Part shown: piece after piece, positions 1-8,932 of the stretch
Position numbering within the stretch: the stretch's first letter is position 1
Layout of the letters: the number at the start of each line of letters is the position of its first letter
Source of the DNA: Brevibacterium moorei
GTDB lineage: Bacteria > Actinomycetota > Actinomycetes > Actinomycetales > Brevibacteriaceae
DNA length: 64,000 bases
Reading direction: 5' to 3'
Assembly: GCF_024580735.1 (NCBI RefSeq)
Contig: NZ_JANIJX010000017.1
Location: 24,079-88,078 of the forward strand
Program-made: the position numbers and the translations under genes
The notes under the pieces: model-generated
What the model saw: only the letters and a program-made list of their open reading frames with translations
Databases searched by the model: none
Told to the model about the DNA's origin: nothing

Positions 1-9
1 GGAAACACC

Positions 10-1587
10 ATGACGTCATCCCTTCCCACACGCGAGGACGTGCTCGCCCTGGCACAGGCCGGCCTGACCGGCTGCGGGCTCGACTTCGAGGCCCTGCTGG
101 GTGCGGATTCCGGCGCCGCCGGCGCTTCCGCTTCTGCGGATTCCGGCACGGCCCCCACCATTCCCGCGCGCTCGCCGCTGACCGGCGATGTGCTCGGCCA
201 ACTGGCCGCCGACACCCCGGACACGGCCTCGGCGAAACTGGACCGGGCCCGCGCCGCCTTCGAGACCTGGCGCGATGTGCCGGCCCCCGTGCGCGGCAAG
301 GTGGTGCAGCGCTGGGGCGAGCTGCTGCGCGAGCATAAGGCGGATCTGGGCAAGTTGGTCACCGTGGAGGCCGGCAAGACCCCTTCGGAGGCCGAGGGCG
401 AGGTCCAGGAGATGATCGATATCTGCGAGTTGGCCCTGGGCCAGTCGCGCCAGCTCTTCGGCAAGACCCTGGCCAGCGAGCGCCCCGGCCACCGGCTGAT
501 GGAGACCTGGCATCCGCTGGGCGTGGTTGGCATCATCTCGGCGTTCAACTTCCCGGTGGCACCCTATGCATGGAACACGGCCCTGGCCATCGTGTGCGGC
601 GATCCCGTCGTCTGGAAGCCCTCGGAGGTTGCGACGCTGTCCGCGGTGGCCGCCACGGCTCTGCTGACGCGCGCCGCTGCGGAACTCGGGGCGCCCGCGG
701 ACCTGGCACAGGTGCTCGTGGGCGACCGCACTGTCGGCCAGGTGCTGGTCGACGACGCCAGGGTGGACCTGGTGTCGGCCACCGGTTCGGTCCGGATGGG
801 CAGGGAGATCGGTCCGGCCGTGGCGCGCCGGTTCGGCCAGTCCCTGCTGGAACTCGGCGGCAACAACGCCGCGATCGTGGCTCCCAGTGCGGATCAGGAC
901 CTGGCGATCCGCGGTTCGGTGTTCGCCGCCGCCGGCACCGCCGGCCAGCGCTGCACCACACTGCGTCGGCTGATCGTGCACTCGTCGATCGCCGAGGACT
1001 TCACGGCTGCGCTGGTCGCGGCCTATGACACCCTGGCGATCGGATCGCCCACGACTCCCGGTGTGCTGGTGGGCCCGCTGATCTCGAAGCCTGCCTATGA
1101 GGCGATGCAGGCGGCCCTGGCCGCCGCCGTCGAGCAGGGCGGCCAGGTGCTCACCGGGGGTGAGCGGGTGCTGGTCGAGCAGGCCCCCGACGCCTACTAC
1201 GTGAAGCCCGCCGTGGTGAAGATGCCGGCTCAGACGCAGATCGTCACGGAGGAGACCTTCGCCCCGATCCTCTACGTGATGGAGTACGAGGACTTCGATG
1301 CCGCGATCGCGATGAACAACGCGGTGCCGCAGGGCCTGTCCTCGGCGGTGTTCACCACCGAGCTCAAGGAGGCCGAGCGCTTCATCGCGCGCAGTGACGC
1401 CGGGATCGCCAACGTCAACATCGGGACCTCGGGCGCGGAGATCGGCGGGGCCTTCGGCGGGAACAAGGAGACCGGTTGGGGTCGCGAATCCGGCACGGAC
1501 TCCTGGCACGCATACATGCGGCAGGCGACGAACACCGTCAACTACTCCGATGAGCTGCCGCTGGCCCAGGGAGTCGAGTTCCTGTGA
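10..1587 (+). CDS. ALDH7-family semialdehyde dehydrogenase (probable L-2-aminoadipate-6-semialdehyde dehydrogenase)
   Basis: This is a 525-residue NAD(P)+-dependent aldehyde dehydrogenase, close to the usual family length. The sequence shows the ALDH fold signatures: the NAD-binding stretch VVWKPSEVA, the ELGGNNAAIV block with the general-base Glu, and the catalytic Cys in GTAGQRCTTLRR. The GQRCTT and GNNA combination is typical of the antiquitin/ALDH7 (AmaB/Pcd) branch, which oxidises the semialdehyde of the lysine pathway to 2-aminoadipate. The ATG follows GGAAAC at a short distance. The stop overlaps the GTG start of the next gene (GTGA), so the two are likely co-translated. The extra A/S-rich segment around residues 35-55 is an actinobacterial-looking insertion. 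Substrate is inferred from family only. Confidence 0.85.
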   Translation: MTSSLPTREDVLALAQAGLTGCGLDFEALLGADSGAAGASASADSGTAPTIPARSPLTGDVLGQLAADTPDTASAKLDRARAAFETWRDVPAPVRGKVVQRWGELLREHKADLGKLVTVEAGKTPSEAEGEVQEMIDICELALGQSRQLFGKTLASERPGHRLMETWHPLGVVGIISAFNFPVAPYAWNTALAIVCGDPVVWKPSEVATLSAVAATALLTRAAAELGAPADLAQVLVGDRTVGQVLVDDARVDLVSATGSVRMGREIGPAVARRFGQSLLELGGNNAAIVAPSADQDLAIRGSVFAAAGTAGQRCTTLRRLIVHSSIAEDFTAALVAAYDTLAIGSPTTPGVLVGPLISKPAYEAMQAALAAAVEQGGQVLTGGERVLVEQAPDAYYVKPAVVKMPAQTQIVTEETFAPILYVMEYEDFDAAIAMNNAVPQGLSSAVFTTELKEAERFIARSDAGIANVNIGTSGAEIGGAFGGNKETGWGRESGTDSWHAYMRQATNTVNYSDELPLAQGVEFL

Positions 1588-3389
1588 CGCACGGTGAGGC
1601 CTGGGTGAGCGAGGCCCCGACCGGGGCGGGTGCGCCCACGGCGGCCGAGGCCTCGGCCGTCGACGCTGCGGTCGCACCCGACCCGGCTGCACCCGGTTCG
1701 GCTTCCCCCACCGCTGCCGAGCGCTCGGCCGGGCACGCGATCGTCGAGCAGCTGCTGGCCTTCGGCATCGAGCGCGTGTTCGCCGTGCCCGGCGAGAGCT
1801 ATCTGGACGTGCTCGACGGGCTGTACGAGCACCGCGAGTCCATCGACCTGGTGATCACCCGCCAGGAAGGGGGCGCTGCGATGATGGCGGCGGCCCACGG
1901 GCAGCTCACGGGAAGCCCGGGGATCTGCATGGTCACGCGCGGGCCCGGCGCCACGAACGCCTCGATCGGGGTGCATGTGGCGGGTCAGGACGCCAGCCCC
2001 ATGGTGCTGTTCATCGGCCAGGTGCCCACGGCCGTCAACGGCCGGCGGGCCTTCCAGGAGGTTGACTACCGGCTCATGTTCGCAGGGCTGGCCAAGGAGG
2101 TCGTGGTCATCGACCGCCCGGAGCGGGCCCCGGAGCTCACCGCCTACGCCCTGACCCTGGCGGTTTCGGGGGAGCCGGGCCCGGTGGTGGTCGTGCTGCC
2201 AGAGGACACCCTGGTCGAACCGACCAGCGCGCCCGTGGTGCCCCGCCTGCCGCGCCCCGATCCGCAGCCGGCCATCCACGAGTTGGAGCGCGCAGCGGCC
2301 CTGTTGGCACAGGCCCACCGGCCCCTGGTGATCGCCGGTTCGGACCATTGGGATGTCGGGACGGCGCGCCTGCTGGCCGAGTTCGGCGAGTCCTCCGGCA
2401 TCCCGGTGGCCACCGTGGTGCGCCGTCAGCACGCGCTCGACAACGACTCGGAAGCCTATGTGGGCACCCTGGGCCTGAACACCACGGCGGGCCTGGACGC
2501 CCTGATCCAGCGGGCGGACGTGGTGTTGCTGCTGGGCGCCAGGCCCGATGGCCTGTCGGTGGCGAATGCTGATCTGCTGTTCGCCTCCGACCCGGGCAGG
2601 CGGTTCATCCACGTCTACCCGTCATCTGATGTGATCGGCCGGATCTACCCTGCACATGTCGGTGTCGTGGCGAAGCCGGGAGCCTTCCTCGAGGGGCTTG
2701 CGAACCTGGCCGGGCCCGAGGCCGCCGGCGGGCAGGCGCCCGGTGAGCAGACGCCGGGTGGCGCAGTGCCCGAGGCCGCGGCCTCGGCGGCGGAGCGGGC
2801 TGCATGGCTGGCCGAACTGCGCGCGAACTACCTGGCGGTCTCCCGCCCGGACCCGGCGGCCCCGGAGACGCCGGCCGCAGCGGTCTACATGGACGTGTTC
2901 AATCGGCACTTCGACGCCGACACCGTGATGACCGTGGGTGCCGGTGACTACGCCGCCTTCCCCCAGCGCTACCACCGGTACCGCGCCTATCCCAGCCAGG
3001 TGGCAAGTCAGTCGGGGTCCATGGGGTTCGGCGTGCCGGCCGCCACCGCGGCGGCACTGGCCCTGCCAGGGCGGCAGGTGGTGTGCTTCGCCGGCGATGG
3101 CTGCCTGCTGATGAACGGGCAGGAATTGGCGACGATCGCGCGCTACGGGCTCAACGTGCTGGTGGTGCTGGTGAATAACTCGCGCTTCGGCACGATCCGC
3201 CGGCACCAGGACGGGCGGTATCCGGGCCGGGTGTCCGGCACGGATCTGGTCAACCCGGACTTCATCGCCTACGCCGGGTCCTTCGGCGCGCGCACCGCCA
3301 GGGTGGGCACGCCCGAGGAGTTCGACGCGGCGCTGGCCGAATTGGCCACCGTCCCCGGCCTGCGCTTCGTGGAGGTCGTCACCGCCTGA
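1584..3389 (+). CDS. Thiamine-diphosphate-dependent enzyme, acetolactate-synthase-like
   Basis: This 601-residue protein has the three-domain architecture of the acetohydroxyacid synthase superfamily. The N-terminal PYR domain carries FAVPGESYLDVLDGL and the catalytic Glu in RQEGGAAMMAA. The central domain follows, and the C-terminal PP domain has the ThDP/Mg motif GDGCLLMNGQE...VNNSRFG. The first 45 residues are an A/P-rich extension. No regulatory small subunit lies nearby, so it is more likely a catabolic decarboxylase or ligase than the biosynthetic IlvB. It starts at the GTG that overlaps the ALDH stop, so the pair probably acts in one pathway, with the ThDP enzyme producing or consuming an aldehyde. 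The exact reaction cannot be read from the sequence. Confidence 0.8.
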   Translation: MTHGEAWVSEAPTGAGAPTAAEASAVDAAVAPDPAAPGSASPTAAERSAGHAIVEQLLAFGIERVFAVPGESYLDVLDGLYEHRESIDLVITRQEGGAAMMAAAHGQLTGSPGICMVTRGPGATNASIGVHVAGQDASPMVLFIGQVPTAVNGRRAFQEVDYRLMFAGLAKEVVVIDRPERAPELTAYALTLAVSGEPGPVVVVLPEDTLVEPTSAPVVPRLPRPDPQPAIHELERAAALLAQAHRPLVIAGSDHWDVGTARLLAEFGESSGIPVATVVRRQHALDNDSEAYVGTLGLNTTAGLDALIQRADVVLLLGARPDGLSVANADLLFASDPGRRFIHVYPSSDVIGRIYPAHVGVVAKPGAFLEGLANLAGPEAAGGQAPGEQTPGGAVPEAAASAAERAAWLAELRANYLAVSRPDPAAPETPAAAVYMDVFNRHFDADTVMTVGAGDYAAFPQRYHRYRAYPSQVASQSGSMGFGVPAATAAALALPGRQVVCFAGDGCLLMNGQELATIARYGLNVLVVLVNNSRFGTIRRHQDGRYPGRVSGTDLVNPDFIAYAGSFGARTARVGTPEEFDAALAELATVPGLRFVEVVTA

Positions 3390-3415
3390 GGTGATGCGCA
3401 GGCCGGGGCGGGCCG

Positions 3416-3453
3416 GCTCAGTCCGGCAGGCCCTGCTCAGTCCGGCAGGCCCT
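3416..3453. repeat. Tandem 19-bp duplication at permease 3' end
   Basis: A 19-bp unit occurs twice in a row. The second copy contains the last codons and stop (TGA, 3439-3437 on the minus strand) of the downstream permease, and the first copy lies just beyond it. A replication-slippage duplication is the simplest reading. Confidence 0.8.
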
Positions 3454-4963
3454 GCTCCCGACGCACGTCCATCGCCGGACGGGTGTCGACTCCGCGCTTG
3501 GCCAGGGTGGACTTGACCGCAGGCCACAGTGCGAACAGTGCTGCGGTCAGGATCAGGCTGGTCCACACCTGGATCCGGGTGCCGCCGTCATTCGGATCGA
3601 TGATCATGATGACGACGATAACCAGCACCAGCGCGATCACCAGGATGTTCAGGTACGGGGTGAGCCAGGAGCGGATCTTCAGGCCCTTGCGCTGTTCGGG
3701 TGTGAGCTTCAGGCGCATCCGCCACTGCGCCAGGGCGATGAACACGTAGATGAACAGGGCGACCAGACCGCCGGAGTTCATGATGAAGTCGAAGATCACG
3801 GTGCCCTTGTCGCCGGCGTAGTTCGCGATGATCGCGATGAGCGCCGCCACACAGGAGGCGAACAGGGCCACCACCGGGGTGCCGTAGCGCGAGCGCTTGG
3901 CCACGAACCTCGGGGCGAAGCCCTTGTCGGCCAGAGCGGCCATCATCCGCGGGGCCGAATACAGACCCGAGTTCAACACGGAGATGACGGCCGTGAACAG
4001 GACGATCTCCATAATCGTCGAGGCCCCCGGCAGGCCGAACATGCCGAAGATGTAGGCGAACGGCGCGGTGATGGAGGGATCGGGCAGTTCGTCCCACGGC
4101 ACGGCCATGACGATGATGAGCACGCCGCCGACGAAGAACAGCAGGATGCGCCAGATGACGGTCTTCGTCGCCTGGTTGATACCGCGGGCGGGGTCGACGG
4201 ATTCGGCCGAGGCCATCACGGCGATCTCGGTGCCGAAGTAGCTGAAGATGACGGTGGCGATCGCGATGAAGATCGCGGGCACGCCCATCGGGGCGAAACC
4301 GTCATGGGCCCACAGATTGGAGATGCCGGGATCGTGGTCTGCGGCGGTGGGCCACAGGTGCAGGACGAACAGGGCGCCGACGACCAAGAACACGATGATC
4401 GTGACGACCTTGATGCTGGCCAGCCAGAACTCGATCTCGCCGAAGATCCGCACCGAGAACAGATTGGTCATGATGAACACGGCCACCAGCAGGATCGACC
4501 ACGCCCAGGTGGGGACCGCGGGGAACCAGCCGTTGAGCAGCCCGCCGCCGATCACCGCCTCGTAGGCGATGATGCCGGCCCAGTAATACCAGTACAGCCA
4601 ACCGGTCAGGTACGAGGCGTAGCCGCCCATGGACTCATTCGCGTACTCCATGAAGGAGCCGACGGCGGGCTTGCGGGCGGCCATCTCGCCGAGCATCCGC
4701 ATGGCCAGGAAGACCAGGAGGCCGCCGATCAGATAGGCGATGATGGCCGCCGGGCCCACTGCGCGCACCACATTGCCAGAACCTACGAACAGGCTGGCGC
4801 CGATGATGCCGCCCAGGGTGATCATGGTGATGTGGCGGTTGGCCAGTTTTCCCTTGTCGCGTACGACGATATCGTCGATGCGCTCGCCGAGTTCGGCACC
4901 GCCGTCCTTACCGGTGCCCTGGTTGCGGGCATCGCCGTGCTGGGGTCTGTTTTCAGATTTCAT
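3437..4963 (-). CDS. APC-family amino-acid permease (GabP-like), copy 1
   Basis: About 508 residues with twelve predicted membrane helices of the amino acid-polyamine-organocation family. The first helix carries the APC signature GGIIGASLFVGSG, and the conserved loop SAESVDPARGI precedes helix 7. I chose the ATG at 4963 because AGGAA stands 8 nt upstream and the encoded start (MKSENR) matches the start of the neighbouring paralogue (MKSSDS). An upstream in-frame extension to 5056 lacks this support. It lies convergent to the ThDP gene. The two permeases share long identical stretches (for example WRILLFFVGGVLIIVMAVPW), so they arose by tandem duplication. The substrate is probably an amino acid or GABA-like compound, an inference from family. 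Confidence 0.85.
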   Translation of the reverse strand: MKSENRPQHGDARNQGTGKDGGAELGERIDDIVVRDKGKLANRHITMITLGGIIGASLFVGSGNVVRAVGPAAIIAYLIGGLLVFLAMRMLGEMAARKPAVGSFMEYANESMGGYASYLTGWLYWYYWAGIIAYEAVIGGGLLNGWFPAVPTWAWSILLVAVFIMTNLFSVRIFGEIEFWLASIKVVTIIVFLVVGALFVLHLWPTAADHDPGISNLWAHDGFAPMGVPAIFIAIATVIFSYFGTEIAVMASAESVDPARGINQATKTVIWRILLFFVGGVLIIVMAVPWDELPDPSITAPFAYIFGMFGLPGASTIMEIVLFTAVISVLNSGLYSAPRMMAALADKGFAPRFVAKRSRYGTPVVALFASCVAALIAIIANYAGDKGTVIFDFIMNSGGLVALFIYVFIALAQWRMRLKLTPEQRKGLKIRSWLTPYLNILVIALVLVIVVIMIIDPNDGGTRIQVWTSLILTAALFALWPAVKSTLAKRGVDTRPAMDVRREQGLPD

Positions 4964-5203
4964 CAAGAGTTTCCTGTATCGGTCTTTCTGTCGGGGATAC
5001 TGCGTCGCGCGGTTGCGCGCACACGTGGGCCGTGCGGCAGAAGTGGCTCCAGGCATATGGAGTGTTCCAAAGCACAGGTCAGTCTACTGAATGTTTGTTT
5101 CAGAAAGAGCCGCCGGACACGGAAGTGGCCGAGGACACACCCGGGTGGGTGTGGCCTCGGCCAGGGTTGCGGCGGCCGGTTCGCCCCGGCCCGCGCGCGG
5201 CGG

Positions 5204-6703
5204 TCAGCGAGCGCTCGGCTCCTTTCCGGCCGCCTCGGTTTCGGCGCGGATGTCCATGGCGGGGCGGGTGTCGATCCCGCGCCGGTGCAGGGTCCGTGAC
5301 ACCAGCGGCCACAGCACGACCAGTACGGCGGTGGCCAGCAGGCTGGTGAACACCTGGGCGCGGCCGCCCGGGGTGAGCAGCATGATGATGATGACGGCGA
5401 TGACGGCGGCGAAGACCACGAGGTTGAGCCAGGGGACGAACGCGACCTTCAGTGGCAGCTCGGCGCGTTCGGCGGGGGAGAGCTTCATGCGCATGCGCAG
5501 CTGGGCCCAGGCGATGCAGACGTAGACGAACAGGGCGACCAGACCGCCGGAGTTCATGATGAACGTGTAGATGTTCTCCGCCCCCGCGAAGTTCGCCACG
5601 ATCGCGGCCAGCGCGCCCACGCACGACAGCAGCAGGGCTCCGATCGGGGCGCCGGACTTGGTGCGGCGGCCGATCCACGTGAAGGCGAAGCCCTTGTCCG
5701 ACAGGCTGGCCAGCATGCGCGGGGCCGAATACAGCCCGGAGTTGAGCACGGAGATCGCCGCGGTGAACAGCACCAGGTTCATGATGAGTTTGGCCTGGGG
5801 CAGGCCCAGCATCTCGAAGACGTAGGCGAAGGGTGCGGCGACATCGGTGGGCGGCAGTTCGTTCCACGGCACGGCCATGACGATGATGAGCACGCCGCCG
5901 ACGAAGAACAGCAGGATGCGCCAGACGACGGTGCGGGTGGCCAGTTTGATGCCGCGGGCGGGGTCGACGGACTCCGCTGCCGCCATGACGGCGATTTCGG
6001 TGCCGAAGTAGCTGAAGATGACGGTGGCGACCGCGACGATTGCGGTGCCGGCCCCCTCGGGCATGAAGCCGCCGTGGCTCCACAGATTGGAGATGGCCGG
6101 ATCGTGGGCGCCCGAGGTGGGCCACAGGTGCAGGACGAACAGGGCGCCGGCGACGAGGAAGACGATGATGGTGATGACCTTGATGCTGGCCAGCCAGAAT
6201 TCGATCTCGCCGAAGATGCGGACCGAGAACAGGTTGGTCAGCAGGAAGATGACGACCAGCAGCGAGGTCCAGGCCCAGCTGGGCACTGCGGGGAACCAGC
6301 CGAAGAGGGTGTTGCCGCCGACCACGGACTCATAGGCGATGATGCCGACCCAGAAGTACCAGTACAGCCAGCCGGACAGATAGGCGGCCCAGCCGCCCAG
6401 TGATTCGTCGGCGTACTCCATGAAGGAGCCGACGGCGGGCCGGCGGGCGGCCATTTCGCCGAGCATCTGCATGGTCAGCCAGACCAGCAGGCCGCCGATC
6501 AGATAGGAGATGATGGCGGCGGGGCCCACCGAGCGGATGACGTCGCCGGAGCCCACGAACAGGCTGGCGCCGATGATGCCGCCCAGCGTGATCATGGTGA
6601 CGTGGCGATTGGCCAGTTTGCCGCGGTCGCGTACGACGACCTCGTCAGTGGCGGGGGAATCGGGGGTGGCGCCCGCTGGGGCACCGGAATCCGAGGATTT
6701 CAT
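5204..6703 (-). CDS. APC-family amino-acid permease (GabP-like), copy 2
   Basis: A 499-residue twelve-helix permease, the tandem paralogue of the 3437-4963 gene. It keeps GGIIGASLFVGSG in helix 1 and AESVDPARGI in the cytoplasmic loop. The ATG at 6703 has AGGAA four bases upstream, so I prefer it to the GTG at 6715. Helix sequences are nearly the same in both copies, while the N-terminal tail, the helix 5-6 loop and the C-terminal tail have diverged, which suggests different regulation or slightly different substrates. About 240 bp separate the two genes, with no clear terminator. The gene is transcribed divergently from the NmrA-like gene. Confidence 0.85.
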   Translation of the reverse strand: MKSSDSGAPAGATPDSPATDEVVVRDRGKLANRHVTMITLGGIIGASLFVGSGDVIRSVGPAAIISYLIGGLLVWLTMQMLGEMAARRPAVGSFMEYADESLGGWAAYLSGWLYWYFWVGIIAYESVVGGNTLFGWFPAVPSWAWTSLLVVIFLLTNLFSVRIFGEIEFWLASIKVITIIVFLVAGALFVLHLWPTSGAHDPAISNLWSHGGFMPEGAGTAIVAVATVIFSYFGTEIAVMAAAESVDPARGIKLATRTVVWRILLFFVGGVLIIVMAVPWNELPPTDVAAPFAYVFEMLGLPQAKLIMNLVLFTAAISVLNSGLYSAPRMLASLSDKGFAFTWIGRRTKSGAPIGALLLSCVGALAAIVANFAGAENIYTFIMNSGGLVALFVYVCIAWAQLRMRMKLSPAERAELPLKVAFVPWLNLVVFAAVIAVIIIMLLTPGGRAQVFTSLLATAVLVVLWPLVSRTLHRRGIDTRPAMDIRAETEAAGKEPSAR

Positions 6704-6932
6704 AGCTTCCTTCACGACGGCTCGATGACGGCTCTTCGGGGCCGGAGTCCGCCATTGTGCAGTGTAAGCACGTAAAAGTTGGTGTGCATAGTTTTGAGGG
6801 CTGGGTCACTTGGCGGATAGGATCGCGGCGAGACGGATTGGCGGCGGCGAGGCGGGGCAAAGGAGCCCCGGCACAGCGCGGGAACGGCGCAGCGCGGGAA
6901 CGCACAGCACAGAAGCGGAAGAGGAGTGGAGC

Positions 6933-7778
6933 ATGGGTAGGGACCGAGGGACGATCGCGGTGATCGGCGGGCACGGCAAGACGGGTCGTGCGGTGATCGG
7001 CGGCCTGAAACGGCTGGATCAGGAGTCCGTGGCCGTGGGCAGGGCCCAGCTGGCGGACCCGGGCACAGCGCTGTCAGAGGCCGCGGCCATCTACCTCATC
7101 GCCCCGAATATGTGCGCCGACGAATCGGGATTCGTCGACACCTGGCTATCCGCCGCGGCCGAGGCCGGGGTCGAGCGGGTGGTCTACCATTCCGTGGCAG
7201 CCCCCTACGCCCCACAGATGCCGCACCACCTGCACAAGGCGATGAGCGAGGACCTGGTGCGCCGCAGCGGCCTGGACTGGACGATCCTGCAGCCGTGCGC
7301 CTATGCGGAGAACCTGCTGCCGGGCCTGCGCGAACCCCAGCCGCAGATCCGGATCGCCTACAGTCCGGACACACCCTTCGGGCTGATCGGCCTGGACGAT
7401 GTGGGCGCGATCGCGGCCCGGGTGCTCCTGGAGTCCGGGCACACCGGCGCGAGCTACGAACTGGGCGGCCCGGAGCTGGTGACGGTGCGCCAGGTGGCGC
7501 GGATCGCCGAGGCGGCACTGGGCAGACCGGTCGATCTGCGGGTGGAGTCGGTCGACGACTGGGCAGCCGGCCCCGGCGCCGGACTCGAGGCCAGGGAGCG
7601 GGACTGGCTGGCGGCCATGTTCGCCTATTACGACGCCCACGGCCTACCCGTCGGAGGCAGGGTCGCGCAGATGCTCCTGGGACGTCGCCCCGAGTCCATG
7701 GAGCGGCTGCTGCGCCGTGCCCTGGTGCCCGAGGCCGAGGCGGCGGACCAGGGAGGCCGGCGGGAACGGGATTCCTAG
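6933..7778 (+). CDS. NmrA/SDR-like NAD(P)-binding protein
   Basis: A 281-residue atypical short-chain dehydrogenase. The N-terminal dinucleotide loop reads VIGGHGKTGRAVIGGL, and the protein continues with the NmrA-like DWTILQPCAYAENLLP and ALGRPVDL segments. Such proteins are redox sensors or quinone/flavonoid-type reductases, and no specific substrate is visible. The ATG at 6933 is preceded by GAGGAGT, whereas an in-frame upstream start at 6810 would add a low-complexity tail. The stop codon overlaps by 4 bp with the stop of the convergent moeB gene. A TAGGAT box near 6822 may be its -10 element. Confidence 0.75.
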   Translation: MGRDRGTIAVIGGHGKTGRAVIGGLKRLDQESVAVGRAQLADPGTALSEAAAIYLIAPNMCADESGFVDTWLSAAAEAGVERVVYHSVAAPYAPQMPHHLHKAMSEDLVRRSGLDWTILQPCAYAENLLPGLREPQPQIRIAYSPDTPFGLIGLDDVGAIAARVLLESGHTGASYELGGPELVTVRQVARIAEAALGRPVDLRVESVDDWAAGPGAGLEARERDWLAAMFAYYDAHGLPVGGRVAQMLLGRRPESMERLLRRALVPEAEAADQGGRRERDS

Positions 7779-8932
7779 GTGGACCGGGATTCCAGGGCGC
7801 GCCAGGCGCGCATCCCGCCGGTCACGTCGATGGGTTGCAGGCCGGGTGTCCCTCCCAGGAGGCGCACGGCGTGGGCCGACCTGGTGCCCGACTCGCAGTA
7901 GACATAGCACCGGCGCGGTGCGCCCGCGCCGGGTTCCCCGCCGAGTTCCATCAGGCGGGCCACGGCCCCGACGGGGTCCGCGGCGATGTCCTCGACCGGC
8001 AGGTTGATCGATCCCGGGATGGCGTCGGCGGCGTGTTCGGCCGGGGTGCGGACGTCGACCACCGGCACTGCCGTCCCCGTGGTGCCGGTCCCGGTAGCAG
8101 CCTCGGGCGCAGCGTGCCCCGTCCCTGCCAGGAGCCGGTGCAGTTCGCCCGCGCTCACCGCGGGGGCCAGGCCCTGGCCGATCTGGTCGGGGCCGGCCGG
8201 TCGGAGCGTCGATTCCCGGGCCGCGAGGTCGATGAACTCCCACTGCGCGGTGCGCATATCGTAGACGCCCACCCGGCCGCGCAGCACAGTGCCGATCCCG
8301 GTGATCAGCTTGATCGCCTCGGCGGCCAGGGCGGTGCCCATGATGCCGGGGAGTACGCCGAGGACCCCGGCCTGCACGCAGCTGGGCACCGACCCTGGCG
8401 CTGGAATCCGCGGGAAGAGATCACGGTAGGTGGGACCCGTGACCGGATCGAAGACGCTGAGCTGTCCGCCGTAGCCCAGGACCGCCGCCCACAGGTGGGG
8501 GATGCCCAGCAGGGTCGTGGCATCGGAGACGATATAGCGGGTGGCGAAGGAGTCGCTGCCGTCGATCACCAGGTCCCAGCCGTCCACGAGTTCCACCGCG
8601 TCGGCGGCGTCCAGTCTGCGGTCGATCGGCACGATCCGGACATCCGGGTTCAGGGCGCGCAGCGTGCGGGCGGCCGAATCGACCTTCTTCAGCCCCACAT
8701 CCGCGGTGGTGTGCAGGGGCTGACGGTGCAGATTCGACAGTTCGACCCGATCGTCGTCGATCAACCCCAGCGTGCCGACGCCGGCGGTGGCCAGGTAGAT
8801 CGCGGCGGGGGAGCCCAGGCCGCCGGCGCCGATGCACAGCACCCGGGCCCGCGCCAGAGCCTCCTGGCCGCGGGAGCCGAAGCCGGGCAGGCTGATCTGC
8901 CTGGCATAGCGGTCATCGGGCTCAGTGCCCAT
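7775..8932 (-). CDS. moeB: MoeB/ThiF-family adenylyltransferase with C-terminal rhodanese domain
   Basis: A 385-residue E1-like enzyme. The N-terminal ~250 residues form the ThiF/MoeB domain with the nucleotide loop GAGGLGSPAAIYLA, the DDDRVELSNLHRQ motif and GLKKVDSA. The C-terminal domain is a rhodanese with active-site Cys in YCESGTRS. Proteins of this layout (MoeZ/MoeBR) adenylate the MoaD C-terminal Gly-Gly and supply sulfur for molybdopterin dithiolene formation. The two CxxC zinc pairs of E. coli MoeB are absent: the first reads TYRD in place of CYRC and the second is missing. The ATG at 8932 overlaps the end of the mogA-moaE gene by 11 bp, giving translational coupling. Confidence 0.87.
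   Translation of the reverse strand: MGTEPDDRYARQISLPGFGSRGQEALARARVLCIGAGGLGSPAAIYLATAGVGTLGLIDDDRVELSNLHRQPLHTTADVGLKKVDSAARTLRALNPDVRIVPIDRRLDAADAVELVDGWDLVIDGSDSFATRYIVSDATTLLGIPHLWAAVLGYGGQLSVFDPVTGPTYRDLFPRIPAPGSVPSCVQAGVLGVLPGIMGTALAAEAIKLITGIGTVLRGRVGVYDMRTAQWEFIDLAARESTLRPAGPDQIGQGLAPAVSAGELHRLLAGTGHAAPEAATGTGTTGTAVPVVDVRTPAEHAADAIPGSINLPVEDIAADPVGAVARLMELGGEPGAGAPRRCYVYCESGTRSAHAVRLLGGTPGLQPIDVTGGMRAWRALESRST

Noticed and set aside
16..1692. 558-residue open frame antisense to the aldehyde dehydrogenase
   Set aside because: It is a mirror of the strongly G/C-biased sense gene, is Arg/Gly/His-rich and has no recognisable motif or ribosome-binding site.
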